This document shows positions 44,909-54,860 of a stretch of DNA of 64,000 nucleotides, piece by piece. Position 1 is the stretch's first letter; every line of letters begins with the position of its first letter. The stretch is from Pantoea sp. AS-PWVM4 (GTDB lineage: Bacteria > Pseudomonadota > Gammaproteobacteria > Enterobacterales > Enterobacteriaceae): assembly GCF_000468095.1 (NCBI RefSeq), contig NZ_ASZC01000008.1:1-64000 (forward strand), given 5' to 3'. The notes beneath the pieces are model-generated. The model saw nothing but the letters and a program-made list of their open reading frames with translations. It made no database searches and was not told the origin of the DNA. The translations under genes were made by a program, and so were the position numbers.

Positions 44909-46315
44909 ATGGCAGGAAATAAACCCACCAACAAATCGAACGAAACCCGCGACCGTCAACTGGAGGGCGTGAAAATGCCGCCGCATTCCATTGAGGCGGA
45001 GCAGTCGGTACTCGGTGGGTTGATGCTGGATAACGAGCGCTGGGATAACGTCTCCGAACGCGTAGTCGCTGAGGATTTCTTCAACCGCTCGCACCGGCTA
45101 ATCTTCTCCGAAATGCAAAGTTTGCTGGAAGCCGGACAGCCTATCGACCTGATTACGCTGTCGGAATCGTTGGAAACGCGTGGCGAGCTGGAAATGGCGG
45201 GGGGCTTTGCCTATCTCGCCGAACTGGCAAAAAACACCCCGAGCGCGGCCAACATTGGTGCCTATGCTGACATCGTGCGCGAGCGTGCGGTGGTACGCGA
45301 AATGATCTCAGTGGCGAATCAAATCGCCGATGCCGGTTACGATCCGCAGGGGCGCAGCAGTGAAGATCTGCTCGATTTCGCGGAATCCAACGTCTTCAAG
45401 ATCGCCGAGCAGCGCGCCAACAAAGATGAAGGCCCGAGGAATATCGAGCAAATCCTCGAAGCCACGGTATCGCGTATTGAATCGCTGGTTTCTACGCCGC
45501 ACGATGGCGTCACCGGGGTGGACACCGGTTATCAGGATCTGAACAAAAAAACCGCCGGTTTGCAGGGTTCTGATCTGATTATCGTTGCGGCACGTCCATC
45601 GATGGGTAAAACCACCTTCGCCATGAACTTGTGCGAAAACGCCGCCATGCTGCAAGAAAAGCCGGTCCTGATTTTCAGTCTGGAAATGCCCAGCGAACAG
45701 ATCATGATGCGTATGCTGGCGTCATTATCACGCGTGGATCAGACGCGTATCCGTACCGGTCAGCTGGAGGATGAGGACTGGGCACGTATCTCCGCTACTA
45801 TGGGCATCCTGCTTGAGAAGAAGAACATGTACATCGATGATTCTTCCGGTCTGACGCCGACGGAGGTGCGTTCGCGCGCGCGCCGTATCTATCGTGAAAA
45901 CGATGGTCTGAGCATGATCATGATCGACTACCTGCAATTGATGCGTGTGCCCTCACTGTCGGATAACCGTACGCTGGAAATCGCCGAAATATCACGCTCG
46001 CTCAAGGCGTTGGCGAAAGAACTGAATGTGCCGGTGGTGGCGTTGTCGCAGTTGAACCGCTCGCTGGAACAACGTGCCGATAAACGCCCGGTGAACTCGG
46101 ATCTGCGTGAATCTGGCTCGATCGAACAGGATGCGGACCTGATCATGTTTATTTATCGTGATGAGGTTTATCACGAAAACAGCGATCTGAAAGGCATTGC
46201 TGAGATCATCATCGGTAAACAGCGTAACGGACCGATCGGCACAGTACGTTTGACCTTTAATGGTCACTGGTCGCGTTTTGATAACTACGCAGGCCCACAA
46301 TACGACGACGAATAA
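44909..46315 (+). CDS. dnaB: Replicative DNA helicase DnaB
   Basis: DnaB is the hexameric fork helicase. The 468-residue protein has the N-terminal primase-interacting domain (PPHSIEAEQSVLGGLMLDNERWDNV), the linker helix and the RecA-like C-terminal motor with Walker A ARPSMGKTTFA, Walker B MIMIDYLQLM and the arginine-finger region IIGKQRNGPIGTVRL. The MAGNKP start at 44909 is used; an extended reading upstream is not supported. In E. coli alr follows; here an Lrp-family regulator does. Confidence 0.98.
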   Translation: MAGNKPTNKSNETRDRQLEGVKMPPHSIEAEQSVLGGLMLDNERWDNVSERVVAEDFFNRSHRLIFSEMQSLLEAGQPIDLITLSESLETRGELEMAGGFAYLAELAKNTPSAANIGAYADIVRERAVVREMISVANQIADAGYDPQGRSSEDLLDFAESNVFKIAEQRANKDEGPRNIEQILEATVSRIESLVSTPHDGVTGVDTGYQDLNKKTAGLQGSDLIIVAARPSMGKTTFAMNLCENAAMLQEKPVLIFSLEMPSEQIMMRMLASLSRVDQTRIRTGQLEDEDWARISATMGILLEKKNMYIDDSSGLTPTEVRSRARRIYRENDGLSMIMIDYLQLMRVPSLSDNRTLEIAEISRSLKALAKELNVPVVALSQLNRSLEQRADKRPVNSDLRESGSIEQDADLIMFIYRDEVYHENSDLKGIAEIIIGKQRNGPIGTVRLTFNGHWSRFDNYAGPQYDDE

Positions 46316-46330
46316 TCCTCTCCTCCCCTC

Positions 46331-46353
46331 TGCATGCACGATCTGTGCATGCA
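46331..46353. repeat. Inverted repeat TGCATGCAC / GTGCATGCA between dnaB and lrp-like gene
   Basis: Nine-base perfect arms with a five-base loop. It may be a dnaB terminator or an operator for the following Lrp-family gene; GTGCATG also recurs downstream of that gene. Confidence 0.55.
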
Positions 46354-46443
46354 TTTCACGTCATTGGAAAATAGTGTTGGACAACCCCGCCTTTAATCAG
46401 GTTATCTGTAGCAAAGCGCCCCCATTTACGCTCTGGAAGCAGC

Positions 46444-46935
46444 ATGACTCAGGTAGACGATTACGACCTTAAAATATTGACATTATTACAATCTAACGGC
46501 CGCCTCACCAACCAGGAACTCAGTGATTTAGTGGGCCTTTCGGCGTCTCAATGTTCACGCCGACGCATCAATCTTGAACAGGCAAACCTGATTCTCGGTT
46601 ATCACGCCCGCTTGTCGCCCGATGCCATCGGCCTCGGCATGGTGGGATTGATTGAGGTGCGGCTGATTAACCACACCCCTGATTATGAAGAGAGTTTTCA
46701 CCGTATGGTGGAACAGGAAACGGCCATCGTGGATGCGTTTAAAACCACGGGTGATGCGGATTATTTGCTGAAAGTTGCGGTAGCGGATCTGGCTTCACTC
46801 AGTGCCTTAATCAGCCAACTGGTGGGGGGGCATCAAAGTGTCGCCCATGTCAAAACCTCGGTGGTTTTGAGCCGTTTAAAAGAGAACGGTTTGATGATAA
46901 TTTCTGAGCACAAAACGCGCCAAAAAAGTGCGTAA
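46444..46935 (+). CDS. Lrp/AsnC-family transcription regulator
   Basis: The 163-residue protein has the N-terminal Lrp/AsnC helix-turn-helix (DDYDLKILTLLQSNGRLTNQELSDLVGLSASQCSRRRINLEQANLI) and a C-terminal RAM ligand-binding domain (VGLIEVRLINHT, FKTTGDADYLLKVAVADL). Members of this family sense amino acids. It has no counterpart at this E. coli locus. It lies between dnaB and a YitT-family gene, both in the same direction, and is flanked by inverted repeats carrying GTGCATG. Confidence 0.9.
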   Translation: MTQVDDYDLKILTLLQSNGRLTNQELSDLVGLSASQCSRRRINLEQANLILGYHARLSPDAIGLGMVGLIEVRLINHTPDYEESFHRMVEQETAIVDAFKTTGDADYLLKVAVADLASLSALISQLVGGHQSVAHVKTSVVLSRLKENGLMIISEHKTRQKSA

Positions 46936-46943
46936 TGTGCTAG

Positions 46944-47038
46944 TCTGGTGCAATTATTGCCGATTAAATGCAAAAAACGCGCACCAGATAACAGATTTGT
47001 GCATGGATTACTGATTTAGCCTCTGAGCCATGCACAAA
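46944..47038. repeat. Two inverted repeats downstream of the Lrp-family gene
   Basis: TCTGGTGC (46944-46951) pairs with GCACCAGA (46981-46988), and TTTGTGCATGG (46996-47006) pairs exactly with CCATGCACAAA (47028-47038). They occupy the spacer before the YitT-family gene and could be operators or an mRNA leader fold. Confidence 0.6.
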
Positions 47039-47086
47039 AACCTGCAATAAAGCGCCTTAGTTATCAATTGGATAATCATTGGCACC

Positions 47087-47128
47087 CATCGGCGGCGACA
47101 CGACGTCGCCGATGTGGTGCGTTTTTTG
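47087..47128 (+). terminator. Terminator-like hairpin before the YitT-family gene
   Basis: CATCGGCG (47087-47094) pairs with CGCCGATG (47107-47114), extendable inward to about 11 pairs, followed by TGGTGCGTTTTTTGC. It may terminate the lrp-like transcript or attenuate the downstream gene. Confidence 0.55.
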
Positions 47129-47163
47129 CATTTGAACCGCATCAATTGCAATGAGATAAATCC

Positions 47164-47778
47164 ATGGATAACGTTGTTGAACCTACCAAGATTCCCCACT
47201 CCCGTATCGAAGATGCCCTGGCGATAGTGCTTGGCACGCTGATGGTTTCTTTCGGCGTGATCATGCTGAAGCAAGCGGGAGCGTTGACCGGCAGTTCCGC
47301 CGGTATAGCCTTCTTAATTAGCTATCTGACGCCACTTTCCTTCGGCAGCGCCTTTTTCCTGATTAACCTGCCATTTTACTGGCTGGCGGTGCGTCGTATG
47401 GGCTGGGAATTTACCCTGAAAACATTCTGCGCCGTGGGCCTGGTGTCACTGTTTACCCACCTGCACCCGTTGTTCATCCATTTTTCCTCATTAAATCCGT
47501 TTTATGCGACATTGTTCGGTAACGTGGTAATGGGGATTGGGTTTATAGTGTTGTTTCGTCACAAAGCCAGTCTGGGCGGCGTCAATATTCTGGCGCTCTG
47601 GTTGCAGGACCGCATCGGCCTGCGCGCTGGAAAACTGCAAATGGCGGTCGATACCTGCGTGGTGTTGGCTTCGTTGTTTGTCGTATCCGTACCCATGCTG
47701 CTTGCCTCGATAGCGGGCGCGGTGATCCTGAATCTGATCATCGCCATGAATCACCGCCCAGGCCGTTACAGGGTTTGA
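47164..47778 (+). CDS. YitT-family (DUF161) membrane protein
   Basis: The 204-residue protein has about five membrane segments and the family blocks LGTLMVSFGVIMLKQAGALTGSSAGIAFLISY and GIGFIVLFRHKASLGGVNILALWLQDR. YitT-like proteins are inner-membrane proteins of largely unknown role, suggested as transporters. It precedes tyrB by about 50 bases and may be co-transcribed with it; the neighbouring Lrp-family regulator could control it. Confidence 0.85.
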   Translation: MDNVVEPTKIPHSRIEDALAIVLGTLMVSFGVIMLKQAGALTGSSAGIAFLISYLTPLSFGSAFFLINLPFYWLAVRRMGWEFTLKTFCAVGLVSLFTHLHPLFIHFSSLNPFYATLFGNVVMGIGFIVLFRHKASLGGVNILALWLQDRIGLRAGKLQMAVDTCVVLASLFVVSVPMLLASIAGAVILNLIIAMNHRPGRYRV

Positions 47779-47826
47779 CGATGCATCGTTACCTGACTTT
47801 TTTGACCAATCATGGAGATCTGCACC

Positions 47827-49020
47827 GTGTTTCAAAACGTTGATGCCTATGCCGGCGATCCGATTCTGTCGCTGATGGAAACCTTCAAACAGGACCAGCG
47901 CGCGAATAAAGTGAATCTGAGCATCGGCCTCTATTACAACGAGCAGGGCATCATTCCTCAGCTGCAGGCGGTTGCCGCAGCGGAAGAGCGCCTGCAAGCG
48001 GCACCGCATCAGGCTTCGCTTTATCTGCCGATGGAAGGTTTTGGTCCTTACCGTAACGCCATCGCACCATTGCTGTTCGGTCGCGAGCACCCGATGCTGA
48101 AGGCGGGCCGCATTGCCTCCATCCAGACGCTGGGTGGGTCAGGTGCGCTGAAAGTCGGTGCGGATTTCCTCAAACGTTACTTCCCGAACTCCAACGTTTG
48201 GGTCAGCGATCCTACCTGGGAAAACCACATTGCGATCTTCAACGGTGCCGGTTTTGAAGTCAGCACTTACCCGTGGTACGACGCAGAAACCAACGGTGTG
48301 AAATTCGATGCCTTTATTGCTGCGCTGAAAACCCTGCCGAAGCAAAGCATCGTGCTGCTGCATCCGTGCTGCCATAACCCAACCGGTGCGGATTTGACTG
48401 ATGCACAGTGGGACCAGACCGTTGAGGTGCTGAAAGCACAGGAACTGATCCCGTTCCTCGATATCGCTTATCAGGGCTTTGGCGCCGGTATGAACGAAGA
48501 CGCCTATGCGATTCGTGGCGTGGCGGCTGCGGGTCTGCCAGCGCTGGTCAGCAACTCGTTCTCCAAAATCTTCTCACTTTATGGTGAGCGCGTCGGTGGA
48601 CTCTCCATCGTTTGCGATAGCGCAGAAGAAGCAGGCCGTGTGCTGGGTCAGTTGAAAGCAACGGTGCGCCGTAACTACTCCAGCCCGCCGAACTTCGGTG
48701 CTCAGGTGGTTTCCTGTGTTCTGAACGATGAAGCGCTGCTGAACAACTGGTTGGCGGAAGTAGAAGCGATGCGTCTGCGTATTATCGAAATGCGTCAGGC
48801 ACTGGTTGCGGTACTGCGTGAGAAGCTGCCGGGCCAGAACTTCGATTATCTGCTGAAACAGCGTGGCATGTTCAGCTACACCGGTCTGAGCGCGCAGCAG
48901 GTCGATCGTCTGCGTGACGAGTTCGGTGTCTACCTGATTGCCAGCGGTCGTATGTGTGTGGCGGGACTTAATAGCCGCAACGTACATCAGGTAGCTGAAG
49001 CCTTTGCTGCGGTGATGTAA
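47827..49020 (+). CDS. tyrB: Aromatic amino acid aminotransferase TyrB
   Basis: TyrB is a PLP enzyme that makes tyrosine, phenylalanine and leucine from their keto acids. The 397-residue protein contains the PLP-lysine in [18 protein letters not shown] and blocks [21 protein letters not shown] and [15 protein letters not shown]. The start is taken as the GTG at 47827 ([12 protein letters not shown]), matching the family; an ATG five codons earlier overlaps the GGAG site. No clear TyrR box was found upstream. Confidence 0.95.
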   Translation: MFQNVDAYAGDPILSLMETFKQDQRANKVNLSIGLYYNEQGIIPQLQAVAAAEERLQAAPHQASLYLPMEGFGPYRNAIAPLLFGREHPMLKAGRIASIQTLGGSGALKVGADFLKRYFPNSNVWVSDPTWENHIAIFNGAGFEVSTYPWYDAETNGVKFDAFIAALKTLPKQSIVLLHPCCHNPTGADLTDAQWDQTVEVLKAQELIPFLDIAYQGFGAGMNEDAYAIRGVAAAGLPALVSNSFSKIFSLYGERVGGLSIVCDSAEEAGRVLGQLKATVRRNYSSPPNFGAQVVSCVLNDEALLNNWLAEVEAMRLRIIEMRQALVAVLREKLPGQNFDYLLKQRGMFSYTGLSAQQVDRLRDEFGVYLIASGRMCVAGLNSRNVHQVAEAFAAVM

Positions 49021-49032
49021 TCCATGATGAAG

Positions 49033-49061
49033 CCGCCAGCTTGATGCTGGCGGTTTTTTTT
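49033..49061 (+). terminator. Terminator of tyrB
   Basis: CCGCCAGC / GCTGGCGG with a five-base loop, followed by eight T. Confidence 0.93.
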
Positions 49062-49144
49062 CGTCCAATTTCAGGCCGTTTTTTCCTTTACCTTTCGCCG
49101 TCATGCTGCACACTTAAACGGTGTGTTTAATTCAGGATTCAGGC

Positions 49145-49561
49145 ATGTGGCACCAACAAACCTTAACGCTTAGCGCCAAACCACGCGGTTTTCATCTGGT
49201 CACCGACGAGATCGTCGGACAGCTACGCGCCCTGTCGGATGTGCGTATTGGTCAGCTGCATTTGTTGCTACAGCACACCTCCGCCTCACTGACCCTCAAT
49301 GAAAATTGCGATCCCACGGTACGCAGCGACATGGAGCAACATTTTCTGCGTCATGTGCCAGAAAATGCCCCTTATCAACACGATTATGAAGGTGCAGATG
49401 ATATGCCCGCGCACATTAAGTCATCGCTACTCGGCGTATCCTTGTTGTTACCGATTAGCCGTGGGCGGCTGATGTTGGGGACGTGGCAGGGGATCTGGCT
49501 CGGTGAACATCGGGTTCACGGCGGCGCGCGGCGCATTGTCGCCACCTTACAAGGGGAGTAA
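49145..49561 (+). CDS. yjbQ: YjbQ (UPF0047)
   Basis: A 138-residue protein closely matching E. coli YjbQ, a small UPF0047 protein with reported weak thiamin phosphate synthase activity. It holds [27 protein letters not shown] and [27 protein letters not shown]. The ATG at 49145 fits; a reading eight residues longer has no ribosome site support. yjbR follows after two bases. Confidence 0.93.
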   Translation: MWHQQTLTLSAKPRGFHLVTDEIVGQLRALSDVRIGQLHLLLQHTSASLTLNENCDPTVRSDMEQHFLRHVPENAPYQHDYEGADDMPAHIKSSLLGVSLLLPISRGRLMLGTWQGIWLGEHRVHGGARRIVATLQGE

Positions 49562-49563
49562 AT

Positions 49564-49914
49564 ATGAACACTTCGGATTTACTGACATATTGCATGAGCA
49601 AGCCGGGCGCAGAGCAGAGTGTGCACAGTGACTGGAAAGCTACGCAGATCAAAAGCGAGGGGATTTTATTTGCGATGGTGCATGAGGTAAAAGGGCGTCC
49701 GGCGGTTTCGTTGAAAGCCACCCCGGCACTGGCCGATTTATTGCGTGAAGAACATAGTGATGTGTTTCCTAGCGAGCATCTGAACAAGTCCCACTGGAGC
49801 ACCCTGTGGCTGGACGGTTCGCTGAAAGATTCGCAGATTTACTACCTGGTGGATGCTTCCTGGCAACAGGCTGACGCCACACGCGCGGCGGGCGTCAGCC
49901 ATGATGAGGATTAA
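49564..49914 (+). CDS. yjbR: YjbR, MmcQ-like DNA-binding-fold protein
   Basis: A 116-residue protein of the MmcQ/YjbR family, with CyaY-like fold and unknown function. Blocks LLTYCMSKPGAEQSVHSDWKATQIKSEGILFAMV and LNKSHWSTLWLDGSLKDSQIYYLVDASWQ are family-typical. It is coupled to yjbQ and its stop overlaps the convergent alcohol dehydrogenase by 4 bases. Confidence 0.9.
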   Translation: MNTSDLLTYCMSKPGAEQSVHSDWKATQIKSEGILFAMVHEVKGRPAVSLKATPALADLLREEHSDVFPSEHLNKSHWSTLWLDGSLKDSQIYYLVDASWQQADATRAAGVSHDED

Positions 49915-50975
49915 GCGGCAGCTTCCTCACGTAGGGTGTTGATATCAATTACAAAACGGTATTTCACGTCGCTTTTCAGCATACGCTCATAGGCTTCGTT
50001 GATTTGGTTCATGGCGATCAGTTCGATATCGGAAGTGATACCGTGCTTGCCGCAGAAATCCAGCATTTCCTGGGTTTCAGCGATACCGCCAATCAGCGAG
50101 CCAGCGATGCTGCGACGTTTGAAGATCAGGTTAAACACCTGCGGTGCCGGGTGATCGTGCTCCGGTGCACCCACCAGCGTCATGTTGCCATCGCGCTTCA
50201 GCAGGGCAATAAACGGGTTGAGATCGTGCTGCGCCGCCACGGTGTTCAGGATGAAGTCAAAGCTGTTGAGGTGCTGGGCCATCTGATCCGCGTCCTTCGA
50301 GATCACCACTTCGTCAGCGCCAAGGCGTTTGCCGTCTTCAATTTTTGACGGTGACGTGGTGAACAGCACCACATGTGCTCCCATGGCATGCGCCAGCTTC
50401 ACACCCATATGACCGAGGCCACCAAGGCCGACGATACCGACTTTCTGGCCCGGACCCACGTTCCAGTGACGCAGCGGTGAGTAGGTGGTGATACCGGCAC
50501 ACAGCAGCGGTGCAACACCTGCCAGGTCGAGGTTTTCCGGTACACGCAGCACAAAGCTTTCATCCACAACCATGCTGGTGGAGTAGCCGCCATAGGTGAT
50601 GGCTTTGGTTTCGCGATCTTCACCGTTGTAGGTGCCAACAAAACCGTTTTCACAGTACTGCTCCAGACCTTCCTGGCAGCTCGGACAGCTACGGCAGGAG
50701 TCGACCATACAGCCCACGCCGACCAGATCACCCACTTTGTATTTATGAGTGTGTGCGCCTACCGCCGTCACGCGGCCAACGATTTCATGGCCTGGTACGA
50801 CCGGGAAAATGGTGTTTTTCCATTCGTTACGCGCAGTATGAAGGTCAGAGTGGCAGACGCCGCAGTACAACACTTCAATCTGCACATCATGAGCGCGCAG
50901 CTCGCGAGGCTTATAGTCGAACGGAGCGAGTTTAGATTTCGCGTCCTGTGCGGCATAGGCATGCGTAATATTCAT
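49911..50975 (-). CDS. YahK-type zinc-dependent NADPH aldehyde reductase
   Basis: A 354-residue medium-chain dehydrogenase of the YahK/CAD group that reduces aldehydes to alcohols. It shows the catalytic zinc ligands in YCGVCHSDLH and PGHE, the structural zinc Cys cluster DSCRSCPSCQEGLEQYC, and the NADP motif VGLGGLGHMGVKLA. The ATG at 50973-50975 (MNITHAYAAQ) has GGAGAC upstream; the longer reading is not used. It lies between yjbR and uvrA, not its usual E. coli site, so it is probably an addition here. Confidence 0.88.
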   Translation of the reverse strand: MNITHAYAAQDAKSKLAPFDYKPRELRAHDVQIEVLYCGVCHSDLHTARNEWKNTIFPVVPGHEIVGRVTAVGAHTHKYKVGDLVGVGCMVDSCRSCPSCQEGLEQYCENGFVGTYNGEDRETKAITYGGYSTSMVVDESFVLRVPENLDLAGVAPLLCAGITTYSPLRHWNVGPGQKVGIVGLGGLGHMGVKLAHAMGAHVVLFTTSPSKIEDGKRLGADEVVISKDADQMAQHLNSFDFILNTVAAQHDLNPFIALLKRDGNMTLVGAPEHDHPAPQVFNLIFKRRSIAGSLIGGIAETQEMLDFCGKHGITSDIELIAMNQINEAYERMLKSDVKYRFVIDINTLREEAAA

Positions 50976-51165
50976 GGTGTCTCCAGTTAAGATGTGTCGT
51001 GAGTTTTTGCGGGGATCCCCTCCGCAAACGGAAGGGATAAAGGCGCTTGAGTACGCCAAAAAGGAACTGTGTAAGGATAGTCACCTGATGGGAAAGCGTA
51101 TATGCCTGAAGATGTCTGATTCTTGCCTGTTTCTGCATTTCTCTGCGGGATCTGGCAGAAAGAAT

Positions 51166-51187
51166 CAGGCCCGCAATCGCGGGCCTG
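51166..51187 (-). terminator. Terminator of uvrA
   Basis: CAGGCCCGC / GCGGGCCTG with an AATC loop; on the minus strand it is followed by ATTCTTTCT. It lies just after the uvrA stop. Confidence 0.8.
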
Positions 51188-51196
51188 AGGGAGAAA

Positions 51197-54025
51197 TTAC
51201 TTTTTTAACATTGGTTTAAGGAAGCGTGCCGTATGTGATTTTTCGCATTCCGCCACGGTTTCTGGCGTACCTGCCACCAGGATTTCGCCGCCGCCGCTGC
51301 CGCCTTCGGGGCCGAGATCGACGATCCAGTCAGCCGTTTTGATCACGTCGAGGTTGTGCTCAATCACCACGATGGTGTTGCCCTGATCGCGCAACTGATG
51401 CAGCACTTCCAGCAGTTGCTGGATATCAGCAAAGTGCAGGCCCGTGGTCGGCTCATCAAGGATGTACAACGTCTGGCCGGTACCGCGTTTCGACAGCTCT
51501 CGCGCCAGCTTCACGCGCTGCGCTTCACCGCCGGACAGCGTGGTGGCAGACTGGCCGAGGCGGATATAGGACAAGCCCACGTCCATCAGGGTTTGCAGCT
51601 TACGCGCCAGCGCAGGCACCGCATCAAAGAAGTCACGCGCTTCTTCGATGGTCATCTCCAGCACTTCATGGATGCTTTTGCCTTTGTATTTAATCTCCAG
51701 CGTTTCACGGTTATAACGTTTGCCTTTGCACTGATCGCAGGGGACGTAAATATCCGGCAGGAAGTGCATTTCAACTTTGATCACCCCATCGCCCTGGCAG
51801 GCTTCACAACGTCCACCACGCACGTTAAAGCTGAAGCGGCCTGGATTATAGCCACGCGAGCGCGACTCCGGCACACCGGCAAACAGTTCGCGCACCGGGG
51901 TGAAGATGCCGGTATAGGTCGCGGGGTTGGAACGCGGTGTACGACCGATCGGGCTTTGATCGATATCGATCACTTTGTCGAAATGTTCCAGACCGGCGAT
52001 CTCGCGATAGGGTGCCGGTTCACCGCTGGTGGCACCGTTTAACTGGCGCTGAGCAATCGGGAACAGGGTATCGTTAATCAGTGTCGATTTACCGGAACCA
52101 GATACGCCGGTGATGCAGGTAAACAGACCGACCGGCACCGTCAGGGTCACGTCTTTCAGGTTGTTGCCGCGCGCCCCGGTCAACTTCAGCACCTTGGCGG
52201 GATCGCCTTTAACGCGTTCTTTCGGCACGGCAATTTCACGTTTGCCGCTCAGGTACTGGCCGGTAAGAGAATCTTCATGCGCCATGATGGCGTTGACGTC
52301 ACCTTCCGCCACCACCTGGCCGCCATGCACCCCGGCGCCGGGGCCGATATCGATGATATGGTCGGCGGCACGAATCGCATCTTCATCGTGCTCCACCACA
52401 ATCACCGTATTGCCGAGGTCACGCAGATGAATCAGCGTACTCAGCAGACGTTCGTTGTCGCGCTGATGCAGACCAATCGACGGTTCATCCAGTACGTACA
52501 TCACCCCCACCAGACCCGCACCGATCTGGCTCGCCAGACGGATACGCTGTGCTTCACCGCCGGACAACGTCTCAGCAGAGCGCGACATGGAAAGATAATT
52601 CAGCCCGACGTTGACGAGGAAGCTCAGACGATCGCCAATCTCTTTCAGGACTTTTTCTGCAATTTTGGCGCGCTGGCCGCTCAGTTTGAGATCGCGGAAG
52701 AAATCCATTGCGTGGCCGATGCTCATGTCAGAGATGGTCGGCAGGTTGGTGTTTTCCACAAAGACGTGGCGCGCTTCACGGCGCAGACGGGTGCCCTCAC
52801 AGCTGGCGCAGGCGCGGTTGCTGATAAATTTCGCCAGCTCCTCGCGCACCGCATTGGATTCCGTCTCTTTATAGCGGCGCTCCATATTGTGCAGCACGCC
52901 TTCAAACGGATGGCGGCGCACTGAGGTATCGCCACGGTCGTTGATGTATTTGAATTCGATGCTTTCTTTGCCAGAACCGTACAGAATCACCTGCTGTGCT
53001 TTGTCGCTCAGGCTGTTAAACGGTGCTTCGACATCGAAATCCAGATGCTCAGACAGCGAACGCAGCATCTGGAAATAGTAGAAATTACGGCGATCCCAGC
53101 CGCGAATCGCACCACCCGCCAGCGACAGCTCCGGGTTTTGTACTACACGATCGGGATCGAAATATTGCTGCACACCGAGGCCGTCACAGGTTGGACAGGC
53201 ACCCGCCGGGTTATTGAACGAGAACAGACGCGGTTCGAGTTCGCGCATGCTGTAGCCGCACACCGGGCAGGCAAAGTTGGCGGAGAACAGCATCTCTTCG
53301 GCGCTGTTGTCGTCCATATCCGCGACAATCGCCGTGCCACCGCTTAATTCCAACGCGGTTTCGAACGATTCGGCTAAACGTGTCGCGAGGTCGTCACGGA
53401 CGCGGAAGCGGTCAATCACCACCTCGATAGTATGCTTCTTCTGGAGTTCCAGCTTTGGCGGATCGGAGAGATCACAGACTTCACCATCGATACGGGCGCG
53501 GATATACCCTTGCGAGGCAAGGTTCTCCAGCGTTTTGGTGTGCTCGCCTTTACGATCCTTCACCACCGGAGCCAGCAACATCAGGCGACGGCCTTCTTCC
53601 TGTGCCAGCACCTGATCGACCATCTGGCTAACGGTTTGCGCCGCCAGGGTGACGTCATGATCCGGGCAGCGCGGCTCGCCAACACGGGCAAACAGCAGAC
53701 GCAGATAGTCGTGGATTTCGGTAATGGTGCCGACCGTCGAGCGCGGGTTATGGGACGTGGATTTTTGCTCAATAGAGATGGCGGGCGAGAGACCTTCGAT
53801 ATGGTCAACGTCCGGTTTCTCCATTAAGGAAAGAAACTGGCGCGCATAGGCAGAGAGCGACTCCACATAGCGACGCTGACCTTCCGCGTACAGCGTATCA
53901 AACGCCAGAGAGGATTTACCGGAGCCTGACAGGCCGGTTACCACAATGAGTTTGTCGCGAGGGATGATCAGGTTGATGTTTTTCAAATTATGGGTGCGGG
54001 CACCACGAACTTCGATCTTATCCAT
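51197..54025 (-). CDS. uvrA: Excinuclease ABC subunit UvrA
   Basis: UvrA is the damage-sensing ATPase of nucleotide excision repair. The 942-residue protein has two ABC domains (Walker [12 protein letters not shown] and [10 protein letters not shown]; signatures LSGGEAQRI and LSGGEAQRV), zinc-finger Cys pairs (CPVCGY..., CEACQGDG...CDQCKGKR) and length typical of the family. It is divergent from ssb with about 215 bases between, which hold an SOS box. Confidence 0.98.
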   Translation of the reverse strand: MDKIEVRGARTHNLKNINLIIPRDKLIVVTGLSGSGKSSLAFDTLYAEGQRRYVESLSAYARQFLSLMEKPDVDHIEGLSPAISIEQKSTSHNPRSTVGTITEIHDYLRLLFARVGEPRCPDHDVTLAAQTVSQMVDQVLAQEEGRRLMLLAPVVKDRKGEHTKTLENLASQGYIRARIDGEVCDLSDPPKLELQKKHTIEVVIDRFRVRDDLATRLAESFETALELSGGTAIVADMDDNSAEEMLFSANFACPVCGYSMRELEPRLFSFNNPAGACPTCDGLGVQQYFDPDRVVQNPELSLAGGAIRGWDRRNFYYFQMLRSLSEHLDFDVEAPFNSLSDKAQQVILYGSGKESIEFKYINDRGDTSVRRHPFEGVLHNMERRYKETESNAVREELAKFISNRACASCEGTRLRREARHVFVENTNLPTISDMSIGHAMDFFRDLKLSGQRAKIAEKVLKEIGDRLSFLVNVGLNYLSMSRSAETLSGGEAQRIRLASQIGAGLVGVMYVLDEPSIGLHQRDNERLLSTLIHLRDLGNTVIVVEHDEDAIRAADHIIDIGPGAGVHGGQVVAEGDVNAIMAHEDSLTGQYLSGKREIAVPKERVKGDPAKVLKLTGARGNNLKDVTLTVPVGLFTCITGVSGSGKSTLINDTLFPIAQRQLNGATSGEPAPYREIAGLEHFDKVIDIDQSPIGRTPRSNPATYTGIFTPVRELFAGVPESRSRGYNPGRFSFNVRGGRCEACQGDGVIKVEMHFLPDIYVPCDQCKGKRYNRETLEIKYKGKSIHEVLEMTIEEARDFFDAVPALARKLQTLMDVGLSYIRLGQSATTLSGGEAQRVKLARELSKRGTGQTLYILDEPTTGLHFADIQQLLEVLHQLRDQGNTIVVIEHNLDVIKTADWIVDLGPEGGSGGGEILVAGTPETVAECEKSHTARFLKPMLKK

Positions 54026-54107
54026 TCACCTTTCCCGGATTAGCAGCACTCGCCGCGCCTTGCCGACAGCGGCCAGAAGAAACGCGTATTATGGCATAAA
54101 AAATAAA

Positions 54108-54123
54108 CTGAATAAATATCCAG
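54108..54123. promoter_or_regulatory. LexA box between uvrA and ssb
   Basis: CTGAATAAATATCCAG is a CTG-N10-CAG SOS box. It lies between the divergent genes, as in E. coli, and can regulate both. Confidence 0.85.
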
Positions 54124-54239
54124 TATTTTGCGTTTTGATTGTGTATTCTGGAAGCCAGCTCGAAAGTGGGAACCGCGATCCAGACGTGCTAGAATTGATC
54201 GTTTAGTATTGACGCATTAACTCATCGGGAGACAGCAAC

Positions 54240-54779
54240 ATGGCCAGTCGTGGCGTTAACAAAGTGATTCTTGTCGGGAATCTGGGTCAGGATCCGGAAG
54301 TACGTTATATGCCAAATGGTGGCGCAGTTGCCAACATTACGCTGGCTACGTCAGAAAGCTGGCGTGACAAACAAACCGGTGAAAACAAAGAGATCACCGA
54401 ATGGCACCGCGTGGTGCTGTTTGGCAAACTGGCGGAAGTGGCCGGTGAATACCTGCGTAAAGGTTCACAGGTCTACATCGAAGGCCAGCTGCGCACCCGT
54501 AAATGGCAGGACCAGGGCGGCCAGGATCGTTACACCACCGAGATCGTGGTAAACGTGGGCGGCACCATGCAGATGCTGGGTGGTCGTCAGCAGGGCGCCA
54601 GCACCGGCGGAGCACCGATGGGTGGCCAGGGTGGCGGCAACAACAACGGCTGGGGGCAACCACAGCAGCCGCAGGGCGGCAACCAGTTCAGCGGCGGTGC
54701 GCAGCAGCGTCCACAGCAGCAGAGCGCACCGGCGAACAACGAACCGCCGATGGATTTTGACGACGATATTCCGTTCTAA
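54240..54779 (+). CDS. ssb: Single-stranded DNA-binding protein SSB
   Basis: SSB coats single-stranded DNA and recruits repair and replication proteins. The 179-residue protein has the OB fold ([41 protein letters not shown]), a disordered Gly/Gln-rich linker from about residue 115 and the acidic C-terminal tip DFDDDIPF that binds partners. A hairpin terminator follows. Confidence 0.98.
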   Translation: MASRGVNKVILVGNLGQDPEVRYMPNGGAVANITLATSESWRDKQTGENKEITEWHRVVLFGKLAEVAGEYLRKGSQVYIEGQLRTRKWQDQGGQDRYTTEIVVNVGGTMQMLGGRQQGASTGGAPMGGQGGGNNNGWGQPQQPQGGNQFSGGAQQRPQQQSAPANNEPPMDFDDDIPF

Positions 54780-54807
54780 GATCGGAACACATTCAGACAG
54801 ATTTTCG

Positions 54808-54833
54808 AAAGAGGCCGCAGGGCCTCTTTTTTA
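54808..54833 (+). terminator. Terminator of ssb
   Basis: AAAGAGGCC / GGCCTCTTT with a GCAG loop and further T. Confidence 0.92.
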
Positions 54834-54860
54834 TTTCATGCATTGCCATGCCAGGGACAT

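Noticed and set aside
47779-47826. TyrR box upstream of tyrB or the AroP-like gene
   Set aside because: No TGTAAA-N6-TTTACA pattern with acceptable match was found in either promoter region.
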